Assembly: GCA_017936845.1 (NCBI GenBank)
Contig: JAGBES010000007.1
Coordinates: forward strand, 1 to 40,398
DNA: 40,398 nucleotides
Reading direction: 5' to 3'
DNA from: Bacilli bacterium
GTDB lineage: Bacteria; Bacillota_I; Bacilli_A; RF39; UBA660
Part shown: positions 15,574 through 24,705 of the stretch, in pieces
Layout of the letters: the number at the start of each line of letters is the position of its first letter
Position numbering within the stretch: the first letter of the stretch is position 1
Program-made: the position numbers and the translations under genes
Notes under the pieces: generated by a model
What the model saw: the letters and a program-made list of their open reading frames with translations, nothing else
What the model was told of the DNA's origin: nothing
Databases searched by the model: none

Positions 15574-17340
15574 TTATTTTTCCTCTAATATAGCTTTAAT
15601 TCTTCTTACTCCTGCACTACTTGCTTCTTCTTTTTTTATTTTAAATACTCCCAGTTCTTTAGTATTATTTACATGTGGTCCTCCACACAATTCTTTTGAT
15701 ACAATCCCATATTGTTCATTACCTATTGAATATACTGTAACTATATCTGGATATTTTTCTATAAACATACATTCAGCACCTGATTTAATTGCTTCTTCTT
15801 TAGACATTTCTTTAAATGTTACTTCTAAACCTTCATTAATCCAATTATTAACTAGTTCTTCAATTTTTTTCTTTTCTTCATCTGTTAATTTATGATCACA
15901 ATTAAAGTCAAATCTTAATCTTTCTGATGTTATATTTGATCCTTTTTGATGAATATCTTTGTTTACCACTTCTTTTAAAGCTGCATTTAAAAGATGAGTT
16001 GCTGTATGATATTTTGTTTCAACTTCTCCATGTCCACCAAGTCCACCTTTAAATTGACCTGCTGATGCTGTTCTTGATAATTCTTGATGCTCTTTAAATT
16101 TTTTATTAAAGCCATCTATATCTACTTTTAAATTTCTTTCTTTAGCAAGTTCCTCTGTTAATTCAATTGGAAATCCATAAGTATCAAATAAATGGAAAGC
16201 TGTTATACCATCTATATCATTATTATTTATTGTAACTTTATTAAATTCTTTTAAACCTTTTTCTAGTGTTCTATTAAATTTTACTTTTTCATTATTTAAT
16301 ACTTCTAATACAGTATTTCTATTATCTACTAATTCTTTATAATATACTGAATACATATCTAGTATTTTTATAGCAATTTCTTGTTCCCAATTAGAATTAA
16401 TATCAATTCCTATATTTTTAGCATGTCTTATTGCTCTTCTTATTAGTCTTCTTAAAATATATCCTTGTCCAACATTACTTGGTCTAATTATAGCAGGATC
16501 TGCACTTATAAATACTGCTGTTCTTAAGTGATCGGCAATAATTCTCATACTTTTCTTATTATCTTGATATTTTTTATTAGAAACTTTTTCTATTATTTCA
16601 ATAATAGGTGTCCAAATACTTGATTCATAATTATCTGTTTTTCCTTCTAAAATTGCAGTTGTTCTTTCTACACCCATACCTGTATCAACATTTTTTTTAG
16701 GTAATTCTACAATTGTTCCATCTTCATTATGATTATATTGCATAAATACATCATTCCAGATTTCTACCCATCTACTATCTTCTGGATCAAATTTTTCTGG
16801 AACTGGATCTTCACTTCTCCAATAAAACATTTCTGAATCTGGTCCACATAATCCAGGAAGTTCTAAATTAGGCCACCAATTATCTTCTTTTGTTGCACAA
16901 ATTCTTTCTTCTTTTATACCTAAATTCATCCATAATTCTTTTGTTTCTAAATCCATTGGCGCTACTTCATTTCCAGCAAATACTGTTACTGCTAATTTTT
17001 CTACTGGTATATTTAATACCTTAGTTAAAAATTCAAAACTCCAAGTTATTGCTTCTTTTTTAAAGTAATCTCCTAAACTCCAATTTCCTAACATTTCAAA
17101 AAATGTATGATGATATGAGTCTCCTACTTCATCTAAATCATTTGTTCTAATACATTTTTGATAATCACATAGTCTTTTTCCATATGGATGTGCTTGTCCC
17201 ATTAAATATGGAATTAATGGTTGCATACCTGCTGTATTAAATAAAACTGTGTTATCATTTTCTGGTACTACTGGAGCACTTGGTATTTGTTTATGTCCTT
17301 TTTCTATAAAAAAATTAATATATAAATCTTTTAAATTCAT
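15574..17340 (-). CDS. alaS: Alanyl-tRNA synthetase lacking the C-terminal (C-Ala) domain
   Basis: This enzyme charges tRNA-Ala. The 588-aa protein contains the class II catalytic domain (MNLKDLYINFFIEKGHKQIPS start in two parts; VGDSYHHTFFEMLGNWSLGDY is motif 2 region, likewise characteristic), the tRNA-recognition helices and the editing domain. The editing zinc ligands are present: HTATH (445-449) and CGGPH (552-556). The protein then ends about 30 residues after the last motif. Usual bacterial AlaRS is about 870-890 aa, with a coiled coil plus DHHA1/C-Ala domain; here these are absent and no remnant is found in the 37-base gap before the dNTPase gene. It is controlled by an Ala-specific T-box at 18370-18540. 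Confidence 0.93.
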   Translation of the reverse strand: MNLKDLYINFFIEKGHKQIPSAPVVPENDNTVLFNTAGMQPLIPYLMGQAHPYGKRLCDYQKCIRTNDLDEVGDSYHHTFFEMLGNWSLGDYFKKEAITWSFEFLTKVLNIPVEKLAVTVFAGNEVAPMDLETKELWMNLGIKEERICATKEDNWWPNLELPGLCGPDSEMFYWRSEDPVPEKFDPEDSRWVEIWNDVFMQYNHNEDGTIVELPKKNVDTGMGVERTTAILEGKTDNYESSIWTPIIEIIEKVSNKKYQDNKKSMRIIADHLRTAVFISADPAIIRPSNVGQGYILRRLIRRAIRHAKNIGIDINSNWEQEIAIKILDMYSVYYKELVDNRNTVLEVLNNEKVKFNRTLEKGLKEFNKVTINNNDIDGITAFHLFDTYGFPIELTEELAKERNLKVDIDGFNKKFKEHQELSRTASAGQFKGGLGGHGEVETKYHTATHLLNAALKEVVNKDIHQKGSNITSERLRFDFNCDHKLTDEEKKKIEELVNNWINEGLEVTFKEMSKEEAIKSGAECMFIEKYPDIVTVYSIGNEQYGIVSKELCGGPHVNNTKELGVFKIKKEEASSAGVRRIKAILEEK

Positions 17341-17341
17341 T

Positions 17342-17896
17342 TTATTCTACCTCTTTCAATACTTGTTCTACTTTTTCTTTTAGTTTTTCAATTGTTGAAT
17401 CATTTTCAATAATATAATCAAATTTTTTATAATTATCTAAACTTGTTTCTGTTGGGTGTTTCTTTTGTTCCTCTGTTAAACCATTATCAAAATTAGGTCT
17501 ATCTACTTTAATAAGTATTACATTATCAAATTTATTTTTTATTATATCTAATTCTTCTTCAAATCTCCCATCAGATATAGTTATTATATCATAAAAATAA
17601 CTAAATACTTTTAAATCTTCTATCATTCTATTAATAAAAAATAATTTATCTATTTTTTCTCTTATCAAATTAGTTCCTAATTGTTGAAGTAATTCTCTAG
17701 GCTTAGTTTCTTCACTACCATCCCAGTTACTTATTCTTCTAGCATAATCTTTTATATAGTAAGCATATGAATCATTTATTGTCTTCATATTTTTACTTTC
17801 ATAGTATTCTTTTATTATATCTGATACTGTATTTTTTCCATGTCTTGCTTTACCTGATATAATGAATATTTTTTTATTTATTTGTTTTATTTCCAT
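17342..17896 (-). CDS. P-loop nucleotide kinase, deoxynucleoside-monophosphate-kinase-like
   Basis: The 184-aa protein has a Walker A loop SGKARHGKNT (14-23), typical of the dNMP kinase family related to phage T4 gene 1. Further conserved-looking parts are KPRELLQQLGTNLIRE, then ITISDGRFEEE (Walker-B/lid region) and the C-terminal HPTETSLDNY, a pattern seen in these kinases. It would phosphorylate dNMPs, or possibly a related nucleotide. ATG 17896 has SD GGAGGTAA and overlaps the GNAT gene by 10 bases; its stop is 1 base before the alaS ATG. Pairing of a dNMP kinase with a dNTPase in one operon suggests a link to nucleotide pools (inference). Confidence 0.7.
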   Translation of the reverse strand: MEIKQINKKIFIISGKARHGKNTVSDIIKEYYESKNMKTINDSYAYYIKDYARRISNWDGSEETKPRELLQQLGTNLIREKIDKLFFINRMIEDLKVFSYFYDIITISDGRFEEELDIIKNKFDNVILIKVDRPNFDNGLTEEQKKHPTETSLDNYKKFDYIIENDSTIEKLKEKVEQVLKEVE

Positions 17897-18348
17897 TTCT
17901 TTACCTCCATTTTCATAGGATATTCATAACCATCTCGTAATTTATCATCATTATCAATAAAATTTAATTTTTTATAAAATTCATAAGCTTCTTTTGTAGA
18001 ATTTAGATAAATGGTTTTTATGTTTTCTCTTTTTATTTTTTCTAATATATAGTTCATTAACTTATTTCCAATATTTTTTTTTTGAAATTTTTTATCTATA
18101 AATAAATATTTTATAATATTATCTTTATATCCTATTACTCCTACTATTTTATTTGAAATAAATGCTCCATAAAATTTTATTTCATTATCTAAATACTTTT
18201 CTATTATATTTTTTGTAAATTCTTTTTTATATTTTTCATTTCTAAATTGTGGACTTATTTGATTAAATTCATTCATAACATTCCAGATTAAAAATGATGT
18301 TTCTCCTATTTTGTCAATTTCTATTTTCTCTATTTTTATATTTTCCAT
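17887..18348 (-). CDS. GNAT-family N-acetyltransferase
   Basis: A 153-aa protein with the GNAT arrangement: a strand ending FYGAFISNKIVGVIGY, then IKYLFIDKKFQKKNIGNKL (acetyl-CoA loop QKKNIG, read as Q/R-x-x-G-x-G/A-like), and a C-terminal YLNSTKEAYEFYKKLNF of the kind that closes the fold. The substrate is unknown; a role on alanine or an aminoacylated compound could be guessed from the operon but nothing in the sequence shows it. SD AAGGAGAT precedes ATG 18348. It is the first gene after the T-box terminator. Confidence 0.8.
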   Translation of the reverse strand: MENIKIEKIEIDKIGETSFLIWNVMNEFNQISPQFRNEKYKKEFTKNIIEKYLDNEIKFYGAFISNKIVGVIGYKDNIIKYLFIDKKFQKKNIGNKLMNYILEKIKRENIKTIYLNSTKEAYEFYKKLNFIDNDDKLRDGYEYPMKMEVKKWK

Positions 18349-18369
18349 ATAAAATCTCCTTTATATAAT

Positions 18370-18540
18370 AAAAACCACGTAATTTCTAGGAACGAAATGC
18401 CGTGGTACCATCCTAATTATTTCTTAATTAATATAACGGTTTTAGCCGGTAGTTATTACTACACTAAAAGATAGCTTTCACTAATTATTTTTGTTAATTT
18501 TCACCAACCATTAACTCTCTTAAAAAAATATATTAGTTAC
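18370..18540 (-). promoter_or_regulatory. T-box riboswitch, alanine-specific, for the GNAT-kinase-alaS-dNTPase-murC operon
   Basis: T-box leaders sense uncharged tRNA and allow read-through when it is scarce. On the minus strand the leader has a stem I 5' side with GAGAGTTAATGGTTGGTG. A specifier context GTGAAAGCTATC follows, in which GCT (18473-18475) is an alanine codon. Next comes a stem III-like hairpin (ACCGGCTAAAACCGT), and then the T-box core AGGATGGTACCACG (18401-18414). The terminator ACCACG/CGTGGT (18401-18406 with 18374-18379), with an inner ATTTC/GAAAT, ends in a T-run. AGGA with TTCCT can form the alternative antiterminator. The promoter must lie in or near the end of the AI-2E gene. 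Confidence 0.9.
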
Positions 18541-18550
18541 TTTTTCTTTA

Positions 18551-19705
18551 TTATTGTTTTTCATAATTTAAAATTCCATATTTTTCATCAAAGAATAGAA
18601 AAATAGCTTTAAGTGCTCCTATTATTGGTGTTGATATAGCCATTCCTATTATACCAAAGAAATGTCCAAATACAAGCAATCCTATTATTACTGTTACTGG
18701 ATGTAATTTTGTTGATTTACTCATAATAAATGGTTGTATAAAATTTCCTTCCAAGAATTGTATTACTATAATTGAAATTAGTACAAATATTCCTGTTGGT
18801 ATTCCTTGAGAAAATGCAACTATGACAGCTGGAGCTCCTCCTATATATGGACCAGCATATGGTATTATATTTGTTATACCACAAAATAACCCAAATAAAA
18901 GTGGTGCTTTTAATCCTCCTATAAAGAAACATATTGAACTTACAACAAATATTAAGGTTGAATCAGCAATTGCTCCATTTATAAATCTTCTAAATGATGT
19001 ATTTATTTCATTAAAAATATCTCTTGTATCATTTTGCATTTTTTTAGGAAAAAGTGTTATAAATGAATCTGATACATTATTGAAATTAATTAATAAGAAG
19101 AAACCTATTATAAGTCCTACTACAAAGTTTCCTATTCCAGAAAATAATGCTTTTAATATAGTAATTGCTAATTCTGGTAATGATAATGTTAGTTCTTTAC
19201 CAAAAGTTTCTAATCTAGTAAAGATATTTTCTTTTACAGTAACCATATCTATATAATCAATATTATTTAATTTTGAAAAAATATTATTTATCCATTCTTT
19301 TATTTCATTAAACACATTTGGTATCATTTTTACAAACTCATTTATTTGATCTCCAAGCAGTGGTATAAGTGAACCAATAATTAATCCTATTATACTTAAA
19401 AATATAACATATGTAAGTGTTGTACCAATTGTTCTTCTAATACCTTTTTTTTGAAGATATGAAACCATTGGATCAAATAACCAAGCTACAAAAAATCCTA
19501 TAAATAACGGTGAAATTATTTTTAATACAGTAATTACATTTTCTTTTATATGTAATTCTTTAAATAATATTGTTAATATATATATTCCTAATATAAATAC
19601 TAATATACTCACTATTTTAAGAATTGTTTTTAATATTGAAATTGTTTCATTTATATTTGAAACATCTAATTCTGTTTTTTTATTCTTTTTATTTTTAAAA
19701 AACAT
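18551..19705 (-). CDS. AI-2E family transporter (YtvI/YdbI-like permease)
   Basis: A 384-aa multipass membrane protein of the PF01594 type. A pair of N-terminal helices (about 28-50 and 62-85) contains ISPLFIGFFVAWLFDPMV. A soluble segment (about 125-180) follows, and then a helical bundle with the characteristic GLFCGITNIIPYAGPYIGG, shown here as NIIPYAGPYIGG, and VFGHFFGIIGMAISTPI. Members transport varied small solutes or sodium in exchange for protons; the AI-2 name is historical and the substrate cannot be predicted. ATG 19705 has SD AGGTGAT. Its stop abuts the T-box leader of the next operon. Confidence 0.85.
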   Translation of the reverse strand: MFFKNKKNKKTELDVSNINETISILKTILKIVSILVFILGIYILTILFKELHIKENVITVLKIISPLFIGFFVAWLFDPMVSYLQKKGIRRTIGTTLTYVIFLSIIGLIIGSLIPLLGDQINEFVKMIPNVFNEIKEWINNIFSKLNNIDYIDMVTVKENIFTRLETFGKELTLSLPELAITILKALFSGIGNFVVGLIIGFFLLINFNNVSDSFITLFPKKMQNDTRDIFNEINTSFRRFINGAIADSTLIFVVSSICFFIGGLKAPLLFGLFCGITNIIPYAGPYIGGAPAVIVAFSQGIPTGIFVLISIIVIQFLEGNFIQPFIMSKSTKLHPVTVIIGLLVFGHFFGIIGMAISTPIIGALKAIFLFFDEKYGILNYEKQ

Positions 19706-19746
19706 ATTATCACCTTTATTAGTATATCAAATTTTTTTATAGTTTT

Positions 19747-20193
19747 CTATATATTTAATGAAATTATTTCTAAAGTTACTGTATCATTTTTTTGTTTTTC
19801 TCGATCAGTATACTTTATGTCAAATCCATTCTTTATTATTTTATTTAAATTATCTTTGTTTATGTTATATTTTAAACAATAATTAATTAGTTCATCTTTA
19901 TTTTCTTGTTTCATTATTATAAGGTGTAGATTCCATTCTATTCTTTTTAATTTATTAATATCATAATTATTATACACTTTATAAAATCTTAACATATTAT
20001 TTAAATTTCTTCTTGTAAAACCTATTAAAAGACCATAATTATTTCTTAAAATATCTTCTATTTCATATATATTTTTATTTTTTTTATAAATATATTCTCC
20101 GATATTATAATATAGTTCTATTAATTTACCACTTATTATATAATAATCGTTTTCTTTTAAAAGTTCATCTATTTGTTTAATTATACTATTCAT
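19747..20193 (-). CDS. DUF1016 N-terminal-domain protein (YhcG-like, no nuclease domain)
   Basis: The 148-aa product matches the N-terminal DNA-binding-type domain of YhcG/DUF1016 proteins: YYNIGEYIYKKNK, then YGLLIGFTRRNLNNMLRFYKVY (FTRRNL is diagnostic), and the WNLHLIIMKQENKDELINYC helix pair corresponding to LSWSH...I.D...FY. Full YhcG proteins are about 340 aa with a C-terminal PDDEXK nuclease domain. Here a non-homologous ~20-residue tail follows and the gene stops, with no nuclease remnant before the AI-2E gene. It could be a DNA-binding regulator or a decayed gene. SD AAGGTGA precedes ATG 20193. A hairpin at 20201-20228 can cover part of this SD. Confidence 0.7.
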   Translation of the reverse strand: MNSIIKQIDELLKENDYYIISGKLIELYYNIGEYIYKKNKNIYEIEDILRNNYGLLIGFTRRNLNNMLRFYKVYNNYDINKLKRIEWNLHLIIMKQENKDELINYCLKYNINKDNLNKIIKNGFDIKYTDREKQKNDTVTLEIISLNI

Positions 20194-20200
20194 ACTTCAC

Positions 20201-20228
20201 CTTCAATAGAAAAACATTCCAATTGAAG
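20201..20228 (-). promoter_or_regulatory. Hairpin covering the SD of the DUF1016 gene
   Basis: CTTCAAT and ATTGAAG (7 bp, 14-base loop) pair on the minus strand, and the 3' arm overlaps the AAGGTGA SD. It could limit translation from read-through tuf transcripts; inferred only. Confidence 0.3.
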
Positions 20229-20244
20229 TATACTATATTTAAAA

Positions 20245-20270
20245 TAAAAAAACAAGCATTAAGCTTGTTT
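20245..20270 (-). terminator. Terminator of tuf
   Basis: AAACAAGC/GCTTGTTT 8-bp stem with 5-base loop, followed by a T-run on the minus strand, 4 bases after the tuf stop. Confidence 0.8.
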
Positions 20271-20273
20271 TAA

Positions 20274-21458
20274 TTATTCAATAATATCAGAAATATTTCC
20301 TGAACCAACTGTTCTACCACCTTCACGAATAGAGAACTTAGTTCCATTTTCGATAGCGATTGGAGCAATTAATTCAACTGTCATTTCAACATTATCTCCA
20401 GGCATAACCATTTCTACACCTGCTGGTAATTCAATAACACCTGTTACGTCTGTAGTTCTGAAATAGAATTGTGGACGATAGTTACTGAAGAATGGAGTAT
20501 GTCTTCCACCTTCTTCTTTGCTAAGTACATAAACTTGAGCTTTGAATTTAGTATGTGGAGTAACTGATCCTGGTTTTGCTAATACTTGACCACGTTCTAC
20601 ATCTTCTCTTGATATACCACGTAATAAAATACCTGCATTATCTCCTGCTTGAGCTGAATCTAATTGTTTACGGAACATTTCAATTCCTGTAACAACAGAT
20701 TTTTGAGTTGGTTTAATTCCAACAATTTCAACTTCATCGTTAAGTTTTAATTGTCCTCTTTCAACACGTCCTGTAACAACTGTTCCACGTCCAGTGATTG
20801 TAAATACATCTTCGATTGGCATTAAGAATGGTTTATCTAAATCATGAACTGGAGTTTCAATCCATGTATCAACAGCATCCATAAGTTCATCAATTTTAGA
20901 AGTCCATGCTGGATCTCCTTCAAGAGCTTTAAGAGCTGATCCTCTAATAATTGGAGTATTATCTCCATCAAATCCATATTCACTTAATAATTCACGAATT
21001 TCCATTTCAACAAGGTCTAATAATTCTTCATCATCAACCATATCACATTTATTCATGAATACAACCATACGAGGTACACCAACTTGACGTGAAAGTAAGA
21101 TGTGTTCACGAGTTTGTGCCATAGGTCCATCAGTTGCAGCTATAACTAAGATAGCTCCATCCATTTGTGCAGCACCTGTAATCATGTTTTTAACATAATC
21201 AGCATGTCCTGGACAGTCTACGTGTGCGTAGTGTCTATTTTCTGTTGAATATTCAATATGTGCAGTATTAATTGTAATACCACGTTCTCTTTCTTCTGGT
21301 GCTTTGTCAATGTTAGCGAAATCAACTTGTTCGTTACCATTTTTTCCTGCTAAACATTTTGAAATAGCAGCTGTTAAAGTAGTTTTACCATGATCTACGT
21401 GTCCAATTGTACCAATATTAACATGTGGTTTTGAACGATCATATTTTGCTTTTGCCAT
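20274..21458 (-). CDS. tuf: Elongation factor Tu
   Basis: EF-Tu brings aminoacyl-tRNA to the ribosome. The 394-aa protein is full length: G1 GHVDHGKT (19-26), G2 [10 protein letters not shown]3 [20 protein letters not shown] (DCPGH), G4 NKCD and G5 GSALKAL, then domains 2 and 3 with [13 protein letters not shown] and the C-terminal [16 protein letters not shown] precedes ATG 21458. It follows fusA but has its own promoter at 21492-21520, allowing expression above that of the rest of the str operon. Codons and GC content are richer here than in neighbouring accessory genes, as expected for high expression. Confidence 0.97.
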   Translation of the reverse strand: MAKAKYDRSKPHVNIGTIGHVDHGKTTLTAAISKCLAGKNGNEQVDFANIDKAPEERERGITINTAHIEYSTENRHYAHVDCPGHADYVKNMITGAAQMDGAILVIAATDGPMAQTREHILLSRQVGVPRMVVFMNKCDMVDDEELLDLVEMEIRELLSEYGFDGDNTPIIRGSALKALEGDPAWTSKIDELMDAVDTWIETPVHDLDKPFLMPIEDVFTITGRGTVVTGRVERGQLKLNDEVEIVGIKPTQKSVVTGIEMFRKQLDSAQAGDNAGILLRGISREDVERGQVLAKPGSVTPHTKFKAQVYVLSKEEGGRHTPFFSNYRPQFYFRTTDVTGVIELPAGVEMVMPGDNVEMTVELIAPIAIENGTKFSIREGGRTVGSGNISDIIE

Positions 21459-21491
21459 ATTTATTTTCCTCCTCTTATATATTACAAATCT

Positions 21492-21520
21492 ATTTTATAT
21501 TATTGGCATAAAAATTTCAA
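21492..21520 (-). promoter_or_regulatory. Sigma-A-type promoter for tuf
   Basis: TTGAAA (21515-21520), 17-base spacer, TAAAAT (21492-21497) in the fusA-tuf gap. Confidence 0.6.
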
Positions 21521-21539
21521 GTCTTTTTAATTATTTTAA

Positions 21540-23612
21540 TTAATTTGACCCATTTTTTTTGATAATATCTTCTTGGATATTTCTTGGTACTTCTTCATAA
21601 TGATCAAATACCATTGTAAAGTTTCCTCTACCTTGTGTATTACTTCTAAGTGAAGTTACATAACCAAACATTTCAGCAAGTGGTACCATTGCATCTATTG
21701 CAAGGGCATTTCCTCTTGATTCTTGACCCATTGGTTTACCTCTTCTTGAAGTAATATCACCCATTACATTTCCTAGATATTCATCTGGTACAATTACTTG
21801 TACTTTCATAATTGGTTCTAGAATAACAGGTTTACATTTATTTTTTGCTTCTTTTAAAGCCATAGATGCAGCTATTTTAAATGCCATTTCTGATGAGTCT
21901 ACATCATGATATGAACCATCAAATAATGTTGCTTTTACATCTATCATTGGGAATCCTGCAAGAATACCTGTTTGCATTGCTTCTTGAAGTCCTTTATCTG
22001 TAACTGGAATATATTCTCTTGGAACTACTCCACCTACTATTGCATCAACAAATTCATATCCTTTATCTTTATTTGGTTCAAATTTAACCCATACATGTCC
22101 ATATTGTCCACGTCCACCTGATTGTTTAATATATTTACCTTCACAATCTCCAGCTTGTGTAATTGTTTCACGATATGAAACTTGTGGTTGACCAACATTA
22201 GCTTCTACTCCAAATTCTCTTTTCATTCTATCTACTATGATATCTAGATGAAGTTCACCCATACCAGCTATAATAGTTTGACCTGTTTCATGATTTGTTG
22301 AAGCTCTAAATGTAGGATCTTCTTCTGCTAATTTTTGTAAAGCTATTGCCATTTTATCTTGGTCTGCTTTTGATTTTGGTTCTACTGTAAGTTCAATAAC
22401 AGGTTCTGGGAATTCCATTGATTCTAGAATACATGGATGTTTTTCATCACATAATGTATCACCTGTTGTTGTATCTTTAAATCCTACTGCTGCAGCTATA
22501 TCTCCTGTAAATACTTCTGATATTTCAGTTCTATTATTAGCATGCATTTGTAAGATACGTCCTAATCTTTCTTTCTTATCTTTAGTAGCATTTAGTACAT
22601 AAGACCCACTTGATATATGTCCTGAATAAACTCTAAAGAATGTTAATCTTCCAACGAATGGATCTGTCATAACTTTGAATGCTAATGCACTAAATGGTTG
22701 TGAATCAGAAGGATGTCTTTCTATTTCATTTCCATTTAAATCTACACCTTTAATTGAAGGTATATCAGTTGGTGCTGGTAGATAATCTACTACAGCATCA
22801 AGTAATAATTTAGCACCTTTATTACCTAAAGCAGTTCCACACATTACTGGGAAGAATTCAACAGCAAGAACACCTTTACGAATAGCTTTCTTAATTTCAT
22901 CAGCAGAAATTTCATTTCCTTCAAGATATTTTTCCATTAATTCATCATCAAATTCAGAAATTGCTTCTATTAATTCATTACGTTTTTCTAGAGCTATATC
23001 TTTTAATTCTTCAGGAATTTCTATTTCAGTAGGTTCTTCTTCTTGTTTTCCATCATAATGATATGCTTTCATAGTTACTAAGTCTATGATTCCATCAAAT
23101 TCATTTTCTGAACCAATTGGCCATTCAATTGGAGCATAATTAACACCTAAACGTTCTTTAATTGATTTAAGTGACATTTCAAAACTTGCACCTAATTTAT
23201 CCATTTTGTTACAGAAAATTATACGAGGTACTTTAAATTCATCAGCTTGACGCCATACTGTTTCTGTTTGTGGTTCAACTCCGGCATTTGAATCTAGAAG
23301 AGCTACTGCACCATCTAGTACACGAAGTGAACGAGAAACTTCTACAGTAAAGTCTACGTGACCTGGAGTATCAATTATATTTAATCTATGATTTTTCCAG
23401 TATGCAGTAGTTGCTGCTGAAGTTATAGTTATACCACGTTCTTGTTCTTGTTCCATCCAATCCATTTGAGAAGCACCATCATGTGTTTCACCTATTTTAT
23501 GGATTTTGTGAGTATGAAATAAGATACGTTCTGTCATTGTAGTTTTTCCGGCATCGATATGTGCCATGATACCGAAGTTACGTGTATTTTCTAAACTATA
23601 TTCACGAGCCAT
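21540..23612 (-). CDS. fusA: Elongation factor G
   Basis: EF-G drives translocation and, with RRF, ribosome recycling. The 690-aa protein has the G domain ([16 protein letters not shown] with G1, [12 protein letters not shown] with G3, NKMDKLG with G4), domain II, and domains III-V with [18 protein letters not shown] and [12 protein letters not shown]-like [13 protein letters not shown]. Length and motifs are normal. It begins 17 bases after rpsG and belongs to the rpsL-rpsG-fusA unit; an SD AAGGAAAT-like stretch precedes ATG 23612. Confidence 0.97.
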   Translation of the reverse strand: MAREYSLENTRNFGIMAHIDAGKTTMTERILFHTHKIHKIGETHDGASQMDWMEQEQERGITITSAATTAYWKNHRLNIIDTPGHVDFTVEVSRSLRVLDGAVALLDSNAGVEPQTETVWRQADEFKVPRIIFCNKMDKLGASFEMSLKSIKERLGVNYAPIEWPIGSENEFDGIIDLVTMKAYHYDGKQEEEPTEIEIPEELKDIALEKRNELIEAISEFDDELMEKYLEGNEISADEIKKAIRKGVLAVEFFPVMCGTALGNKGAKLLLDAVVDYLPAPTDIPSIKGVDLNGNEIERHPSDSQPFSALAFKVMTDPFVGRLTFFRVYSGHISSGSYVLNATKDKKERLGRILQMHANNRTEISEVFTGDIAAAVGFKDTTTGDTLCDEKHPCILESMEFPEPVIELTVEPKSKADQDKMAIALQKLAEEDPTFRASTNHETGQTIIAGMGELHLDIIVDRMKREFGVEANVGQPQVSYRETITQAGDCEGKYIKQSGGRGQYGHVWVKFEPNKDKGYEFVDAIVGGVVPREYIPVTDKGLQEAMQTGILAGFPMIDVKATLFDGSYHDVDSSEMAFKIAASMALKEAKNKCKPVILEPIMKVQVIVPDEYLGNVMGDITSRRGKPMGQESRGNALAIDAMVPLAEMFGYVTSLRSNTQGRGNFTMVFDHYEEVPRNIQEDIIKKNGSN

Positions 23613-23629
23613 ACTTTATATTTCCTTTC

Positions 23630-24097
23630 TTACCATCTATAATGAGCAAATGCTTTATTAGCTTCTGCCATTCTATGTGTATCTTCACGTTTTTTAACAG
23701 CTGCACCTGTTCCTTCAGATGCATCAATTATTTCATTAGCTAAATTTTCAGCCATTGAATGTCCACCACGTAATCTAGCATAATTAACTAGCCAACGAAG
23801 TCCTAAAGCTTGTTTTCTATCTCCTTTTACTTCAATTGGTACTTGGTAGTTAGCCCCACCAACACGACGAGATTTAACTTCTAGTGATGGCATTATATTT
23901 TCCATAGCTTGATTAAAAACTTCCATTGGATCTTTTTCAGTTTTTTCTTTTACTATATCAAATGCTTCATATAAGATTCTTTGAGCTGTACCTTTTTTTC
24001 CATCTAACATAATTTGGTTAATTAATTTTGTAACTATTTTAGAATTATATATAGGATCTTTTAATACATCTCTTTTTACTGCACGTCTTTTACGCAT
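23630..24097 (-). CDS. rpsG: 30S ribosomal protein S7
   Basis: S7 nucleates assembly of the 30S head. The 155-aa sequence has [20 protein letters not shown], the central [18 protein letters not shown] (characteristic) and the C-terminal [13 protein letters not shown]. It is typical in length. SD GAGGA is upstream of ATG 24097 and the rpsL stop is 18 bases away. Confidence 0.97.
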   Translation of the reverse strand: MRKRRAVKRDVLKDPIYNSKIVTKLINQIMLDGKKGTAQRILYEAFDIVKEKTEKDPMEVFNQAMENIMPSLEVKSRRVGGANYQVPIEVKGDRKQALGLRWLVNYARLRGGHSMAENLANEIIDASEGTGAAVKKREDTHRMAEANKAFAHYRW

Positions 24098-24115
24098 TAT
24101 AATCCTCCTCTCTTA

Positions 24116-24532
24116 CTATTTAGTTTTTGGTTTTTTAGTTCCGTATTTACTACGACCTTGACGTCTTTTATCAATTCCAGCAGTATCTAATGTACCACGT
24201 ACGATATGATAACGAACACCGATTAAGTCTTTAACACGTCCACCACGAATTAATACAACACTGTGTTCTTGTAAGTTATGTCCTTCTCCACCAATATAAG
24301 CAGTTACTTCCATTCCATTACTTAAACGAACACGAGCATATTTTCTTAATGCTGAGTTTGGTTTTTTTGGTGTTAATGTTCCAACACGAGTACATACTCC
24401 ACGTTTTTGTGGTGAGTTTTGACTTGTTGTTTTCTTTTTTCTGCTATTATATCCAATTCCTAAAACTGGAGCTTTACTTTTTCTAACTTTATCAGTTCTA
24501 CGTTTTCTAACTAATTGATTTATTGTTGTCAT
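24116..24532 (-). CDS. rpsL: 30S ribosomal protein S12
   Basis: S12 lines the decoding centre. The 138-aa protein has NQLVRKRR at the start, [20 protein letters not shown] (with the streptomycin-site lysine retained) and [19 protein letters not shown]. In the last motif the usual sequence is KDLPGVRYH; here Ile104 (codon ATC, 24221-24223) replaces the nearly invariant proline. It is first gene of the str unit rpsL-rpsG-fusA, with promoter 24626-24654 and a short structured leader. SD AAAGGAGGA precedes ATG 24532. In Bacillus a ybxF (L7Ae-type) gene precedes rpsL; it is absent here. Confidence 0.97.
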   Translation of the reverse strand: MTTINQLVRKRRTDKVRKSKAPVLGIGYNSRKKKTTSQNSPQKRGVCTRVGTLTPKKPNSALRKYARVRLSNGMEVTAYIGGEGHNLQEHSVVLIRGGRVKDLIGVRYHIVRGTLDTAGIDKRRQGRSKYGTKKPKTK

Positions 24533-24586
24533 AAAGTCCTCCTTTCATTACACACTTCCAGGTGTTTCTTTTTTTGCTTTAATTAA

Positions 24587-24606
24587 AGATTTACTAATGT
24601 AAATCT
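24587..24606 (-). promoter_or_regulatory. Hairpin in the rpsL leader
   Basis: AGATTTAC/GTAAATCT with a 4-base loop. A second small hairpin (ACAC/GTGT, 24552-24565) lies nearer the SD. Possible ribosomal-protein feedback or stability elements; no terminator T-run follows. Confidence 0.35.
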
Positions 24607-24625
24607 CTTAATTCAATGCAAATAT

Positions 24626-24654
24626 AATATATCATTTTATTATATTAAAGTCAA
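24626..24654 (-). promoter_or_regulatory. Sigma-A-type promoter for rpsL-rpsG-fusA
   Basis: TTGACT (24649-24654), 17-base spacer, TATATT (24626-24631); leader of about 85 bases. Confidence 0.65.
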
Positions 24655-24680
24655 TAATTTTTATTCATTATTTACATAGA

Positions 24681-24705
24681 AAAAAGTAGTTTTTTTCTAC
24701 TTTTT
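24681..24705 (-). terminator. Terminator of the 24704-26302 gene
   Basis: AAAAAGTAG/CTACTTTTT, 9-bp stem, 7-base loop, T-rich on exit; overlaps the stop codon. It isolates the str promoter from upstream transcription. Confidence 0.7.
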
